Part shown: positions 43,967 through 52,511 of the stretch, one piece after another
Layout: every line of letters starts with the position of its first letter
How positions within the stretch are numbered: position 1 is the stretch's first letter
Source: Streptomyces griseicoloratus
Lineage (GTDB): Bacteria; Actinomycetota; Actinomycetes; Streptomycetales; Streptomycetaceae
Length of the DNA: 64,000 bases
Direction: 5' to 3'
NCBI RefSeq assembly: GCF_014534645.1
Contig: NZ_JACVQF010000191.1
Span: 1 to 64,000 of the forward strand
The notes under the pieces: generated by a model
Told to the model about the DNA's origin: nothing
Databases searched by the model: none
What the model saw: the letters and a program-made list of their open reading frames with translations, nothing else
Program-made: the position numbers and the translations under genes

Positions 43967-44644
43967 ATGACCTCTGTGCCCACGCCGATCCCCTCCCGCA
44001 CGCAGTACGTGCTGGAGGAGATCAAACGCCGCATCCTCACCGGGCAGTTGACGCCGGGACAGGCCCTGGTCGAGACCGACCTCGCCGCACAGTTCGGGGT
44101 GTCCAAGACACCGGTGCGGGAGGCGCTCAAGACACTGGCCGGCACCGGACTGGTCGTCATGAGCCAGTACAAGGGCGTCACGGTGCGCATGGTGGACGCG
44201 GACATGGCACGCGAGGTCTACGACGTCCGGCTGCTCCTGGAGCCCGAGGCGCTCCGGCGCGCCGTGCGGCGCGGTGCCTCCCTGGACGCCGCGCGCGAGG
44301 CGCTGACCCGCGCCGACCGGGCCACCGACACCGCCGAACGGTCCCTCGCCAACCGCGAGTTCCACCGCGCCCTGTACCTGCCCTGCGGCAACCCGCTGCT
44401 CGGCCGGATGCTCGACGAGGTCCGCGACCAGGCGGCCCTCGTCTCCGCGGTCGCCTGGGCCGCCGACCCCTCCTGGGAGCAGGAGGCGGGCGAGCACCAG
44501 GAGATCCTGCGCCTCGCCCTCGCCGGCGACGCGGACGGCGCGGCCGGTGCCCTGCACGCGCACATCGCGTCGTTCGTCGAGCGGGCCTTCCCGGCAGCGG
44601 AACACGAGGCCGGGGAAGCCCGGGAAGAGGACGGTCAGGCATGA
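43967..44644 (+). CDS. GntR/FCD-family regulator of sugar-acid operon
   Basis: A 225-residue FadR/FCD regulator. The winged helix is at about 12-78 (TDLAAQFGVSKTPVREALKTLAGTGLV). The FCD domain has the metal ligand pattern DVRLLLEPEALR, NREFHRALY and EHQEILRLA. Its stop overlaps the next start (ATGA). Such regulators sense sugar acids or their keto-deoxy derivatives, which fits the dehydratase pair that follows. Confidence 0.87.
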   Translation: MTSVPTPIPSRTQYVLEEIKRRILTGQLTPGQALVETDLAAQFGVSKTPVREALKTLAGTGLVVMSQYKGVTVRMVDADMAREVYDVRLLLEPEALRRAVRRGASLDAAREALTRADRATDTAERSLANREFHRALYLPCGNPLLGRMLDEVRDQAALVSAVAWAADPSWEQEAGEHQEILRLALAGDADGAAGALHAHIASFVERAFPAAEHEAGEAREEDGQA

Positions 44645-45549
44645 CAACGACGTTCGAGACCCAGCGGGCGGCCCTGGCCGACGTGGTGGCGATCCCGGTG
44701 ACCCCGTTCGCCGAGGACGGCTCCGTCGACCCCGGCACCTACCGGGCCCTGCTGCGTCGACTGCTCGACGGGGGCATCACGACCCTCACCCCCAACGGCA
44801 ACACCGGCGAGTTCTACGCCCTCTCCCCGGCCGAGCGCCGCCTCGTCACCGAGCTGACGGCCGAGGAGGCCGGCGACCGGGCGGCGATCCTGGTCGGCGT
44901 CGGCCACGACGTGCCGACCGCGATCGCCTCCGCCCGGCACGCCCGCGAGCTGGGGGCCCGGATGGTGATGGTGCACCAGCCCGTCCACCCCTACGTCTCC
45001 CAGGGCGGCTGGGTCGACTACCACCGCGCCATCGCCGAGTCCGTGCCCGAGCTGGGCGTCGTGCCCTACATCCGCAACGACCGGCTCCCCGGCGCCCGCC
45101 TCGCCGAACTCGCCGACGCCTGCCCCAACGTCATCGGCGTGAAGTACGCCGTCCCGGACGCCTCCCGGTTCGCCGCCTTCGCCCGCGACGCCGGCCTCGA
45201 CCGCTTCGTGTGGGTCGCCGGTCTCGCCGAGCCGTACGCCCCCTCGTACTTCTCCGCCGGCGCCACCGGCTTCACCTCGGGGCTGGTGAACGTGGCCCCG
45301 GCCGTCTCGCTGAACATGATCGAAGCGCTCCGGGCCGGCGACTACCCGGCCGCCATGAAGGTCTGGGAGCAGATCCGCCGCTTCGAGGAACTGCGCGCCG
45401 CCAACGGCTCCGCCAACAACGTCACCGTCGTCAAGGAGGCCCTGGCCTCCCTCGGGCTGTGCCGCAGGGAGGTCCGCCCGCCGAGCAAGCCGCTGCCCGA
45501 GAACGAGCGCGCCGAGGTCGCCGCCATCGCCGCCGGGTGGTCCATATGA
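44641..45549 (+). CDS. DHDPS-family keto-deoxy sugar-acid dehydratase or aldolase
   Basis: A 302-residue member of the DapA superfamily. The Schiff-base lysine is K168 (VIGVKYAVPD) and the catalytic tyrosine Y143 (VVPYIRN). The glycine-threonine loop reads NGNTGEF (52-58), unlike true DapA. It is coupled on both sides to the GntR and IlvD-type genes. By analogy with IlvD/DHDPS pairs it may act on L-2-keto-3-deoxyarabonate (dehydratase) or a related compound. Which sugar acid is unresolved. Confidence 0.8.
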   Translation: MTTTFETQRAALADVVAIPVTPFAEDGSVDPGTYRALLRRLLDGGITTLTPNGNTGEFYALSPAERRLVTELTAEEAGDRAAILVGVGHDVPTAIASARHARELGARMVMVHQPVHPYVSQGGWVDYHRAIAESVPELGVVPYIRNDRLPGARLAELADACPNVIGVKYAVPDASRFAAFARDAGLDRFVWVAGLAEPYAPSYFSAGATGFTSGLVNVAPAVSLNMIEALRAGDYPAAMKVWEQIRRFEELRAANGSANNVTVVKEALASLGLCRREVRPPSKPLPENERAEVAAIAAGWSI

Positions 45550-47267
45550 AGTCCCCCGAACAGCTCAGAAGCCACCAGTGGTACGGCACCGACGGCCTGC
45601 GCTCCTTCAGCCACCGGGCCCGCACCCGCCAGCTCGGCTACCTGCCCGAGGAGCACCTCGGCAAGCCGGTCATCGCGATCCTCAACACCTGGTCCGACAT
45701 CAACCCCTGCCACGTCCACCTGCGCGACCGCGCCCAGGCCGTCAAGCGCGGAGTGTGGCAGGCGGGCGGCTTCCCGCTGGAGTTCCCGGTCTCCACGCTC
45801 AGCGAGACCTTCCAGAAGCCGACCCCGATGCTCTACCGCAACCTGCTCGCGATGGAGACCGAGGAGCTGCTGCGCTCCTACCCGGTCGACGGCGCCGTGC
45901 TGATGGGCGGTTGCGACAAGTCCACGCCCGCGCTGCTCATGGGCGCCGCCAGCGTCGACCTGCCGGCGGTCTTCGTGCCCGCCGGGCCCATGCTCCCCGG
46001 CCACTGGCGGGGCGAGGTGCTCGGCTCCGGCACCGACATGTGGAAGTACTGGGACGACAAGCGGGCCGGCCTGATCGGCGACTGCGAGATGCAGGAGCTG
46101 GAGAGCGGCCTGGCCCGTTCGCCCGGCCACTGCATGACGATGGGCACCGCGTCCACGCTGACCGCCGCCGCCGAGGCCCTCGGCGTCACGGTCCCGGGCG
46201 CCTCCAGCATCCCGGCCGTCGACTCCGGGCACGACCGGATGGCCGCCGCCGCGGGCCTGCGCATCGTCGAACTGGTCCACAAGGACCGCAGGCTGAGCGA
46301 CATCCTCACCGCGGACGCCTTCGAGGACGCCGTCACCACCGTGCTCGGCCTCGGCGGCTCCACCAACGCCGTGATCCACCTGATCGCCATGGCGGGCCGC
46401 GCGGGCGTGACCCTCACCCTGGACGACTTCGACCGCATCGCCCGCACCGTCCCGGTGCTCGCCAACGTCCGTCCCGGCGGCCGGAAGTACCTCATGGAGG
46501 ACTTCCACTTCGCCGGCGGCCTGCCCGGCTTCCTCTCCCGCATCCCCGACCTGCTCCACCTGGACCGGCCCACCGTCTCCCACGACACCCTGCGCGAGCA
46601 GATCGCCGGTGCCCTCGTCCACGACGACGACGTGATCCGGCCCCGCGACAACCCGGTCGCGAGCGAGGGCGGGGTCGCCGTCCTGCGCGGCAACCTCTGC
46701 CCCGACGGCGCCGTCATCAAGCACATCGCCGCCGAGCCGCACCTGCTCAAGCACACCGGCCCCGCGGTCGTCTTCGACGACTACAAGACGATGCAGCGCA
46801 CCATCAACGACCCGTCCCTGAACATCACCGCCGACAGCGTGCTGGTGCTGCGCAACGCCGGCCCCAAGGGCGGACCGGGCATGCCCGAGTACGGCATGCT
46901 GCCCATCCCCGACCACCTGCTCAGGCAGGGCGTGCGGGACATGGTGCGGATCTCCGACGCCCGGATGAGCGGCACCAGCTACGGCGCCTGCGTCCTGCAC
47001 GTGGCCCCCGAGTCGTACGTCGGCGGCCCGCTGGCCCTGGTCCGCACCGGCGACCGCATCACCCTCGACGTCGAGGCCCGCACCCTCCGGCTCGACGTCG
47101 ACGACGAGGAGCTGGAGCGCCGCCGGGCGCGGTGGACGCCGCCCCCCGCGCGGTACGAGCGCGGATACGGCGCGCTCTACAACGAGCAGATCACCCAGGC
47201 CGACACCGGCTGCGACTTCGAGTTCCTGGCCCGCCCGGGCAAGGTGCAGGACCCGTACGCCGGCTGA
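45546..47267 (+). CDS. IlvD/Edd-family sugar-acid dehydratase
   Basis: A 573-residue Fe-S and Mg dehydratase. Cluster cysteines are C55 (SDINPCHVH), C123 (GGCDKS) and C196 (GHCMTMG); the metal-bound lysine segment GGCDKSTPAL is intact. Length and LRSFSHRARTRQLG at the N-terminus place it with aldonic-acid dehydratases (arabonate/xylonate type) rather than valine-pathway IlvD. With the DHDPS-type gene it would convert an aldonate, perhaps L-arabonate from arabinan side chains, to 2-oxoglutarate semialdehyde. It is the last gene of the GntR operon. Confidence 0.85.
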   Translation: MKSPEQLRSHQWYGTDGLRSFSHRARTRQLGYLPEEHLGKPVIAILNTWSDINPCHVHLRDRAQAVKRGVWQAGGFPLEFPVSTLSETFQKPTPMLYRNLLAMETEELLRSYPVDGAVLMGGCDKSTPALLMGAASVDLPAVFVPAGPMLPGHWRGEVLGSGTDMWKYWDDKRAGLIGDCEMQELESGLARSPGHCMTMGTASTLTAAAEALGVTVPGASSIPAVDSGHDRMAAAAGLRIVELVHKDRRLSDILTADAFEDAVTTVLGLGGSTNAVIHLIAMAGRAGVTLTLDDFDRIARTVPVLANVRPGGRKYLMEDFHFAGGLPGFLSRIPDLLHLDRPTVSHDTLREQIAGALVHDDDVIRPRDNPVASEGGVAVLRGNLCPDGAVIKHIAAEPHLLKHTGPAVVFDDYKTMQRTINDPSLNITADSVLVLRNAGPKGGPGMPEYGMLPIPDHLLRQGVRDMVRISDARMSGTSYGACVLHVAPESYVGGPLALVRTGDRITLDVEARTLRLDVDDEELERRRARWTPPPARYERGYGALYNEQITQADTGCDFEFLARPGKVQDPYAG

Positions 47268-47309
47268 ACCACCACCGCACAGCGCAGGGACCCGCACACC
47301 CCTGCCCGT

Positions 47310-47325
47310 GGAGAAAGCGCTTCCC
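47310..47325 (+). promoter_or_regulatory. LacI-type operator-like palindrome before the sugar transporter
   Basis: AAGCGCTT (47315-47322) is a perfect eight-base palindrome flanked by GGAGA and CCC, resembling LacI-family operators of Streptomyces sugar operons. It lies 43 bases before the permease ATG. Confidence 0.45.
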
Positions 47326-47364
47326 GCACGACACACGCACGACGTACCAGAACGGAGAACAGTC

Positions 47365-48300
47365 ATGGCCCAAGCCGCAGCCGTGGCGAAACCGCCCGCG
47401 CCACCCCGGCGGCGCCGTGCCTCCGCCACACCGCGCAGGCTCCCGTACCTGCTGATCGCCCCGGCGGCCCTGCTCATGCTGGGCTTCATCGCCTACCCGG
47501 TCGTCAGCGTCTTCTACTACAGCCTGCAGGACTACAACCCCACCAAGCCGTGGCGGAACGGCTACGCGGGCTTCGACAACTTCGTCCGCATCTTCACCGA
47601 CGACCCGGTCTTCTGGGACACCCTCGTCTTCAGCGCCAAGTGGGTCTTCGTCGAGGTCGGACTCCAGCTGCTGTTCGGCCTGGCGCTCGCCCTCATCGTC
47701 AACCAGACGTTCGTCGGCCGCGCCCTCGGCCGCGCCCTCGTCTTCTCCCCGTGGGCCGTCTCCGGCGTCCTGACCTCCGCCATCTGGGTGCTGCTCTACA
47801 ACTCCCAGACCGGCATCACCCGTTACCTCGCCGACATGGGCATCGGCGACTACGGCACGAGCTGGCTGTCGGACACCTCCACCGTGTTCCCGGCGGCGAT
47901 CGTCGCCGACCTGTGGCGCGGCGTCCCCTTCTTCGCGATCCTCATCCTCGCCGACCTCCAGTCCGTCTCGAAGGACCTGTACGAGGCCGCCGAGGTCGAC
48001 GGGGCGAGCCGCATCAAGCAGTTCTGGCACATCACGCTGCCGCACCTGAAGGACGCCATCATCCTGTCCACGCTGCTGCGCGCGGTGTGGGAGTTCAACA
48101 ACGTCGACCTGCTCTACACCCTGACCGGCGGCGGACCGGCCGGCGAGACCACCACGCTGCCGCTGTACATCGCCAACACCAGCGTCGACGCGCACGACTT
48201 CGGCTACGCGTCGGCCCTGACCACGGTGGCGTTCGTGATCCTGCTCTTCTGCTCGATGGTCTACCTGCGGCTGAGCAAGTTCGGAGGCGACAACAAGTGA
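47365..48300 (+). CDS. Sugar ABC transporter permease (MalF type)
   Basis: A 311-residue membrane protein with a proline/arginine-rich N-terminus and six helices. The EAA loop is LYEAAEVDGASRIKQFWHITLPHLK. It is the first gene of the pectin-oligomer operon. The ATG has GGAGA upstream. Its stop overlaps the GTG of the next permease. The partner binding protein is encoded 7 kb downstream (55173). Confidence 0.9.
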   Translation: MAQAAAVAKPPAPPRRRRASATPRRLPYLLIAPAALLMLGFIAYPVVSVFYYSLQDYNPTKPWRNGYAGFDNFVRIFTDDPVFWDTLVFSAKWVFVEVGLQLLFGLALALIVNQTFVGRALGRALVFSPWAVSGVLTSAIWVLLYNSQTGITRYLADMGIGDYGTSWLSDTSTVFPAAIVADLWRGVPFFAILILADLQSVSKDLYEAAEVDGASRIKQFWHITLPHLKDAIILSTLLRAVWEFNNVDLLYTLTGGGPAGETTTLPLYIANTSVDAHDFGYASALTTVAFVILLFCSMVYLRLSKFGGDNK

Positions 48301-49193
48301 TCACCAAGGAGGCCACCGAGGCCGCGCCCGCCCCCGCGCGCGTCGCGCCCGCACCGCCGGGGCCGTCGAAGCGGCGCCCCGCCTGGGACGAGGTCCCCCG
48401 CTGGCAGATCTACCTGCCGCTCTCCGTCTACCTCGTCTTCACCCTGATCCCGTTCTACTGGATCCTGCTCTTCGCCCTGCGCCCGGCAGGCTCCACCTCG
48501 CTCGTGCCCTGGCCGATGACCTTCGACCACTTCGAGAAGGTCTGGACCGACCGGAGCTTCGGCACCTTCTTCCAGAACAGCGTGCTCGTCGGCGTCGCCA
48601 CGCTGGTGATGACCACCCTGGTGGCGCTGGCCGGCGGCTACGCCCTCGCGCGGTTCGACTTCCGGATCAAGCGGGGCTTCATGCTCGCCCTGCTCTGCTC
48701 CCAGTTCGTGCCCGGCGCGCTGCTGCTGGTGCCGCTGTTCGAGATCTTCGCCGAGCTGCGCATGATCAACTCGCTGGGCAGCGTCATCATCGCCGAGACG
48801 GTCTTCCAGCTGCCGCTGTCGATGATCCTGATCAGCAACTTCATCAAGAACGTGCCGTACTCCCTGGAGGAGGCCGCCTGGGTCGACGGCTGCAACAGGA
48901 TGCGGGCCTTCCGGGTCGTCGTCCTGCCGCTGCTGCGGCCCGGCCTGATCGCCGTCGGCTCCTTCGCCTTCGTGCACTCCTGGAACCACTTCCTGTTCGC
49001 CCTGATGTTCCTCAACAACCAGGAGAAGCAGACCATCCCGGTCGGCCTCAACACCCTGATGAGCGCGGACAGCGTGGACCTGGGCGCGCTCGCCGCCGGC
49101 GGCATCATCGCGGCCGTCCCCGTGGTGATCGTCTTCGCCTTCATCCAGAAGTGGCTGATCACCGGCTTCAGCGCGGGGGCGGTGAAGGGATGA
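48297..49193 (+). CDS. Sugar ABC transporter permease (MalG type)
   Basis: A 298-residue membrane protein with an alanine/proline-rich N-terminus and six helices. The EAA loop is LEEAAWVDGCNRMRAFRVVVLPLLRPG. It starts with GTG inside the stop of the previous permease and overlaps the pectate lyase start by four bases. Thus uptake and depolymerisation are translated from one message. Confidence 0.9.
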   Translation: MITKEATEAAPAPARVAPAPPGPSKRRPAWDEVPRWQIYLPLSVYLVFTLIPFYWILLFALRPAGSTSLVPWPMTFDHFEKVWTDRSFGTFFQNSVLVGVATLVMTTLVALAGGYALARFDFRIKRGFMLALLCSQFVPGALLLVPLFEIFAELRMINSLGSVIIAETVFQLPLSMILISNFIKNVPYSLEEAAWVDGCNRMRAFRVVVLPLLRPGLIAVGSFAFVHSWNHFLFALMFLNNQEKQTIPVGLNTLMSADSVDLGALAAGGIIAAVPVVIVFAFIQKWLITGFSAGAVKG

Positions 49194-50500
49194 GACTCCA
49201 TCGCGCAGGGCTGAGACGCCGTCACCTGGCCCTCTCCGCCGTCCTCCTGGGCGTCCTGTGCGTGCCCGCTCAGGCGCAGGCCCGCGACATCGGCCGCGAC
49301 ACCCTGCCGGCGGGCGACGGCTGGGCCGCGTACGGAACCGGAACCACCGGGGGAGCGGCCGCCGACGACGCCCATGTCCACACCGTCACCGACCGCGCCG
49401 GACTCGTCCGCGCCCTCGACGGCGGCAGCGACACCCCGAAGATCATCAAGATCGCCGGGACCATCGACGCCAACACCGACGACGACGGCGACCACCTCGA
49501 CTGCGACGACTACGCCACCGGCGGCTACACCCTGAAGAAGTACCTCGCCGCCTACGACCCCCGCACCTGGGGTGCGGCCAAGCCCAGCGGCCCGCAGGAG
49601 GAGGCCCGCCAGGCGTCCGCCGCCCGGCAGGCCGAGCGGGTCGTGCTGCGGATCGGCTCCAACACCACGATCGTCGGGCTGGGCTCCGGCGCCGTGCTCA
49701 AGGGCGCCGGCCTCCAGGTCGAGGACGCGGACAATGTGATCATCCGCAACCTCGACATCCGCGACGCCTACGACTGCTTCCCCGTCTGGCAGCCCAACTC
49801 CGGCGGCCTCGGCGACTGGAAGACGGCGTACGACAACATCTGGCTGCGCGGCGCCACCCACGTGTGGATCGACCACGTCACCCTGTCCGACAAGGGGCAC
49901 CCGGACGAGAGGGAACCCACCCACTTCGCCCGCAACTACCTGCGCCACGACGGCCTGCTGGACATCACGAACGGCTCCGACCTGGTCACCGTCTCCTGGA
50001 GCCGGTTCGCCGACCACGACAAGGCGATGCTCATCGGCAACGGCGACTCGGCCACCGGCGACCGGGGCAGGCTCCGGGTCACCCTGCACCACAACGAGTT
50101 CGAGTCGATCGTCCAGCGCGCCCCGCGCGTCCGCTTCGGCCAGGTGCACGTCTACAACAACCGGTACGTCGTCCCGGAGGGCTCGGACTACCGCTACTCC
50201 CTCGGCGTCTCCACCGAGTCCGCGATCCACGCCGAGAACAACGCCTTCACCACCCCCGGCCACGTCGAGGCGGCCGACCTGGTCAAGAGCTGGAACGGCA
50301 GTGCACTGCACCAGAGCGGCACCCTCTTCAACGGCTTCCCCGTCGACCTGCTCGCCCTCAACAACGCCTACAACTCCGGCAGCGAGCGCGACCTGACGGC
50401 CGACGTCGGCTGGACACCCACCCTGCACGGAAGGATCGACAGCGCTGCCGTGGCCGACCGAGAGGTGGCACGGGGCGCCGGCGCGGGGAGGATCCCATGA
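49190..50500 (+). CDS. Secreted pectate lyase, family PL1 (first copy)
   Basis: A 436-residue exported enzyme that cleaves polygalacturonate by beta-elimination. A Sec signal (RRRHLALSAVLLGVLCVPAQAQA) ends near residue 29. The PL1 parallel beta-helix has IIKIAGTIDAN, NTTIVGLGSGA, NVIIRNLDIRD, THVWIDHVTLSD (calcium and substrate acids), and RAPRVRFGQVHVYNN with the catalytic arginine region. The DGWAAYGTGTTGGAAADDAHVHTVT opening matches the third PL1 of this window. The ATG overlaps the permease stop. Confidence 0.9.
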   Translation: MRLHRAGLRRRHLALSAVLLGVLCVPAQAQARDIGRDTLPAGDGWAAYGTGTTGGAAADDAHVHTVTDRAGLVRALDGGSDTPKIIKIAGTIDANTDDDGDHLDCDDYATGGYTLKKYLAAYDPRTWGAAKPSGPQEEARQASAARQAERVVLRIGSNTTIVGLGSGAVLKGAGLQVEDADNVIIRNLDIRDAYDCFPVWQPNSGGLGDWKTAYDNIWLRGATHVWIDHVTLSDKGHPDEREPTHFARNYLRHDGLLDITNGSDLVTVSWSRFADHDKAMLIGNGDSATGDRGRLRVTLHHNEFESIVQRAPRVRFGQVHVYNNRYVVPEGSDYRYSLGVSTESAIHAENNAFTTPGHVEAADLVKSWNGSALHQSGTLFNGFPVDLLALNNAYNSGSERDLTADVGWTPTLHGRIDSAAVADREVARGAGAGRIP

Positions 50501-51669
50501 GCCTCAAAGGCAGCACACCCCTGCCCGTGGTCCTCGCGGGCGCGCGCGGCCACGGCCGCTGGCACGTCGACAACATCCGCCGCCTGGAGAACAAGGGCCT
50601 CGTACGGCTGGCCGGCATCTGCGAGCTGACCCCGCTCACCGAGGAGGAGTTCGGCGGTGAACTCCCCGAGCAGTCCGACGACTTCGGTGGGCTGCTGGAG
50701 TCCACCGGCGCCCGGGTCGCGGTGATCTGCACCCCGATCCCGACCCACACCGACCTCGCCCTCACGGCGGCCGAGCGGGGCGTGCACCTGCTGCTGGAGA
50801 AGCCGCCGGCCCCCTCCTACGCCGAGTTCCGCCGGATGGCCGACGGGGTCGCCGCGGCCGGGGTCGCCTGCCAGATCGGCTTCCAGTCGCTGGGCTCGCA
50901 CGCCGTGCCCGCGATCCGTGAACTGCTCGCCGAGGGCGCCATCGGCCGGACGGCCGGGATCGGCGGGGCCGGGGCCTGGGTGCGCGACGAGGCGTACTTC
51001 CGGCGGGCGCCCTGGGCGGGCAGACGCCGGCTGGACGGCGCCGACGTGATCGACGGCGTGCTGACCAACCCCCTCGCCCATGCCGTCGCCACCGCCCTGG
51101 CCCTCGGCGACAGCACCCGCGCCGAGGACGTCACCGGCATCGAGACCGAGCTGAGCCACGCCAACGACATCGAGGCCGACGACACCTCCTGCGTCCGGAT
51201 CGGCACCGCGCGCGGCCACCAGGTCACCGTCGCGGCGACGCTGTGCGCCGAGCGGGCCGACGAGCCGTACGTCCTGGTGCACGGCACCAGCGGCCGGATC
51301 ACCTTCTGGTACAAGCAGGACCGCGTCCTGCTCCAGCGCGCCGGCCACGGCCCCGAGGAGTACGAGTACGGCCGCACCGACCTGCTGGAGAACCTGGTCG
51401 CCCACCTCACGACCGGCGTCCCCCTGCTCGTCCCCCCGGACGAGACCGGCGCCTTCATGCGGGTCGTGGAGGCCGTCCGCCGGGCCCCCGACCCGGCCCC
51501 GCTGCCCGACGGCGCCTGGCACCGCGTCCCCGGCGAGGGCCGCCGGGTGGTCCCCGGCATCGACGGGCTCGTCGCGGCGGCCGCCGACACCCTCTCCCTC
51601 TACTCCGAGCTGGGCGCCCCCTGGGCACCGGACACGGAGCACCCGCTGAAAGAGGTGAGCACCCGATGA
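50497..51669 (+). CDS. Gfo/Idh/MocA-family oxidoreductase
   Basis: A 390-residue cytosolic NAD(P) oxidoreductase. The Rossmann start is VVLAGARGHGRWHVDNIRRL (9-28), and the family motif EKPPAPS, the counterpart of EKP, is near 107. The C-terminal domain has AWVRDEAYFRRAPWAGRRRLDGADVIDGVLTNPLAHAV, whose aspartate and histidine form the usual catalytic set. It overlaps its neighbours by ATGA on both sides. It probably modifies a pectin-derived sugar; the substrate is unknown. Confidence 0.85.
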   Translation: MSLKGSTPLPVVLAGARGHGRWHVDNIRRLENKGLVRLAGICELTPLTEEEFGGELPEQSDDFGGLLESTGARVAVICTPIPTHTDLALTAAERGVHLLLEKPPAPSYAEFRRMADGVAAAGVACQIGFQSLGSHAVPAIRELLAEGAIGRTAGIGGAGAWVRDEAYFRRAPWAGRRRLDGADVIDGVLTNPLAHAVATALALGDSTRAEDVTGIETELSHANDIEADDTSCVRIGTARGHQVTVAATLCAERADEPYVLVHGTSGRITFWYKQDRVLLQRAGHGPEEYEYGRTDLLENLVAHLTTGVPLLVPPDETGAFMRVVEAVRRAPDPAPLPDGAWHRVPGEGRRVVPGIDGLVAAAADTLSLYSELGAPWAPDTEHPLKEVSTR

Positions 51670-52511
51670 CCGGCACCGACTCCCCGGTGCTGCGCGTGGC
51701 GGGCCGGCCCGTCGGCCGCTACGTCACCCGGCCCGAGCTGCCCGCCCGGCTCTCCCCGCGCCCCTACCTGCACCCCGTCACCACCCTGGCCGGCACGGCC
51801 GTGACCGAGTCCGGCCCCGCCGACCACCTCCACCACCTCGGCGTCGGTGTCGCCGTTCCCGACGTCGAGGGGCACAACTTCTGGGGCGGGCGCACCTTCG
51901 TCCGCGACCGGGGCCCCACGGAGCTGGACAACCACGGCACCCAGCGGCACCTCGCCTTCCAGCTCCGCGACCCCGACGGCTTCGTCGAGGAGCTGCGCTG
52001 GGTGGCGGGCGGCACGGAGCTGCTGCGCGAGCGCCGCACGGTCGCCGCCACCGAGCTCACCGCCACCGCCTGGGCGCTGGACTTCACCTTCTCCCTCACC
52101 AACGCCACCCGCGACCCGGTCACCATCGGCAGCCCCGCCACCAACGGGCGCCCCGGCGCGGCCTACGGCGGCTTCTTCTGGCGCGCCCGCAAGGAGAGCG
52201 CGGCCCCGGACGTCTTCACCGCCGACCGCAAGGGCGAGCAGGAGGTCCACGGCCGCACCGCCGACTGGCTCGCCCTGGTGGGCGGCACCTGGTCGCTGGT
52301 GTTCGCCGGCGCCACCGCGCGGACCCGGCGGGACCCGTGGTTCGTGCGCACCGAGGAGTACCCGGGCGTGGGTTCCTCCCTCGCCCACGACGAACGCCTG
52401 GCCGTCGCACCCGGCGACACCCTCGTGCGCCGGATCGTCACCGTCGTCGCCGACGGCCGGCTCGGCACCGACGACGCCGCGACCCTCGTACGGAAGGCGG
52501 TGGGCCCATGA
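51666..52511 (+). CDS. DUF6807 (PmoA-like) family protein
   Basis: A 281-residue cytosolic protein with the family segments RPYLHPVTTLAGTAVTE, DHLHHLGVGVAVPDVEGHNFWGGRTFV and YGGFFWRARKE. These are rich in histidines and suggest a beta-sandwich sugar-binding or metal-binding fold. Such genes nearly always sit beside Gfo/Idh genes in plant-polysaccharide clusters, as here. It is coupled by ATGA to the oxidoreductase and the GH43 gene. The reaction is not known to me. Confidence 0.75.
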   Translation: MTGTDSPVLRVAGRPVGRYVTRPELPARLSPRPYLHPVTTLAGTAVTESGPADHLHHLGVGVAVPDVEGHNFWGGRTFVRDRGPTELDNHGTQRHLAFQLRDPDGFVEELRWVAGGTELLRERRTVAATELTATAWALDFTFSLTNATRDPVTIGSPATNGRPGAAYGGFFWRARKESAAPDVFTADRKGEQEVHGRTADWLALVGGTWSLVFAGATARTRRDPWFVRTEEYPGVGSSLAHDERLAVAPGDTLVRRIVTVVADGRLGTDDAATLVRKAVGP

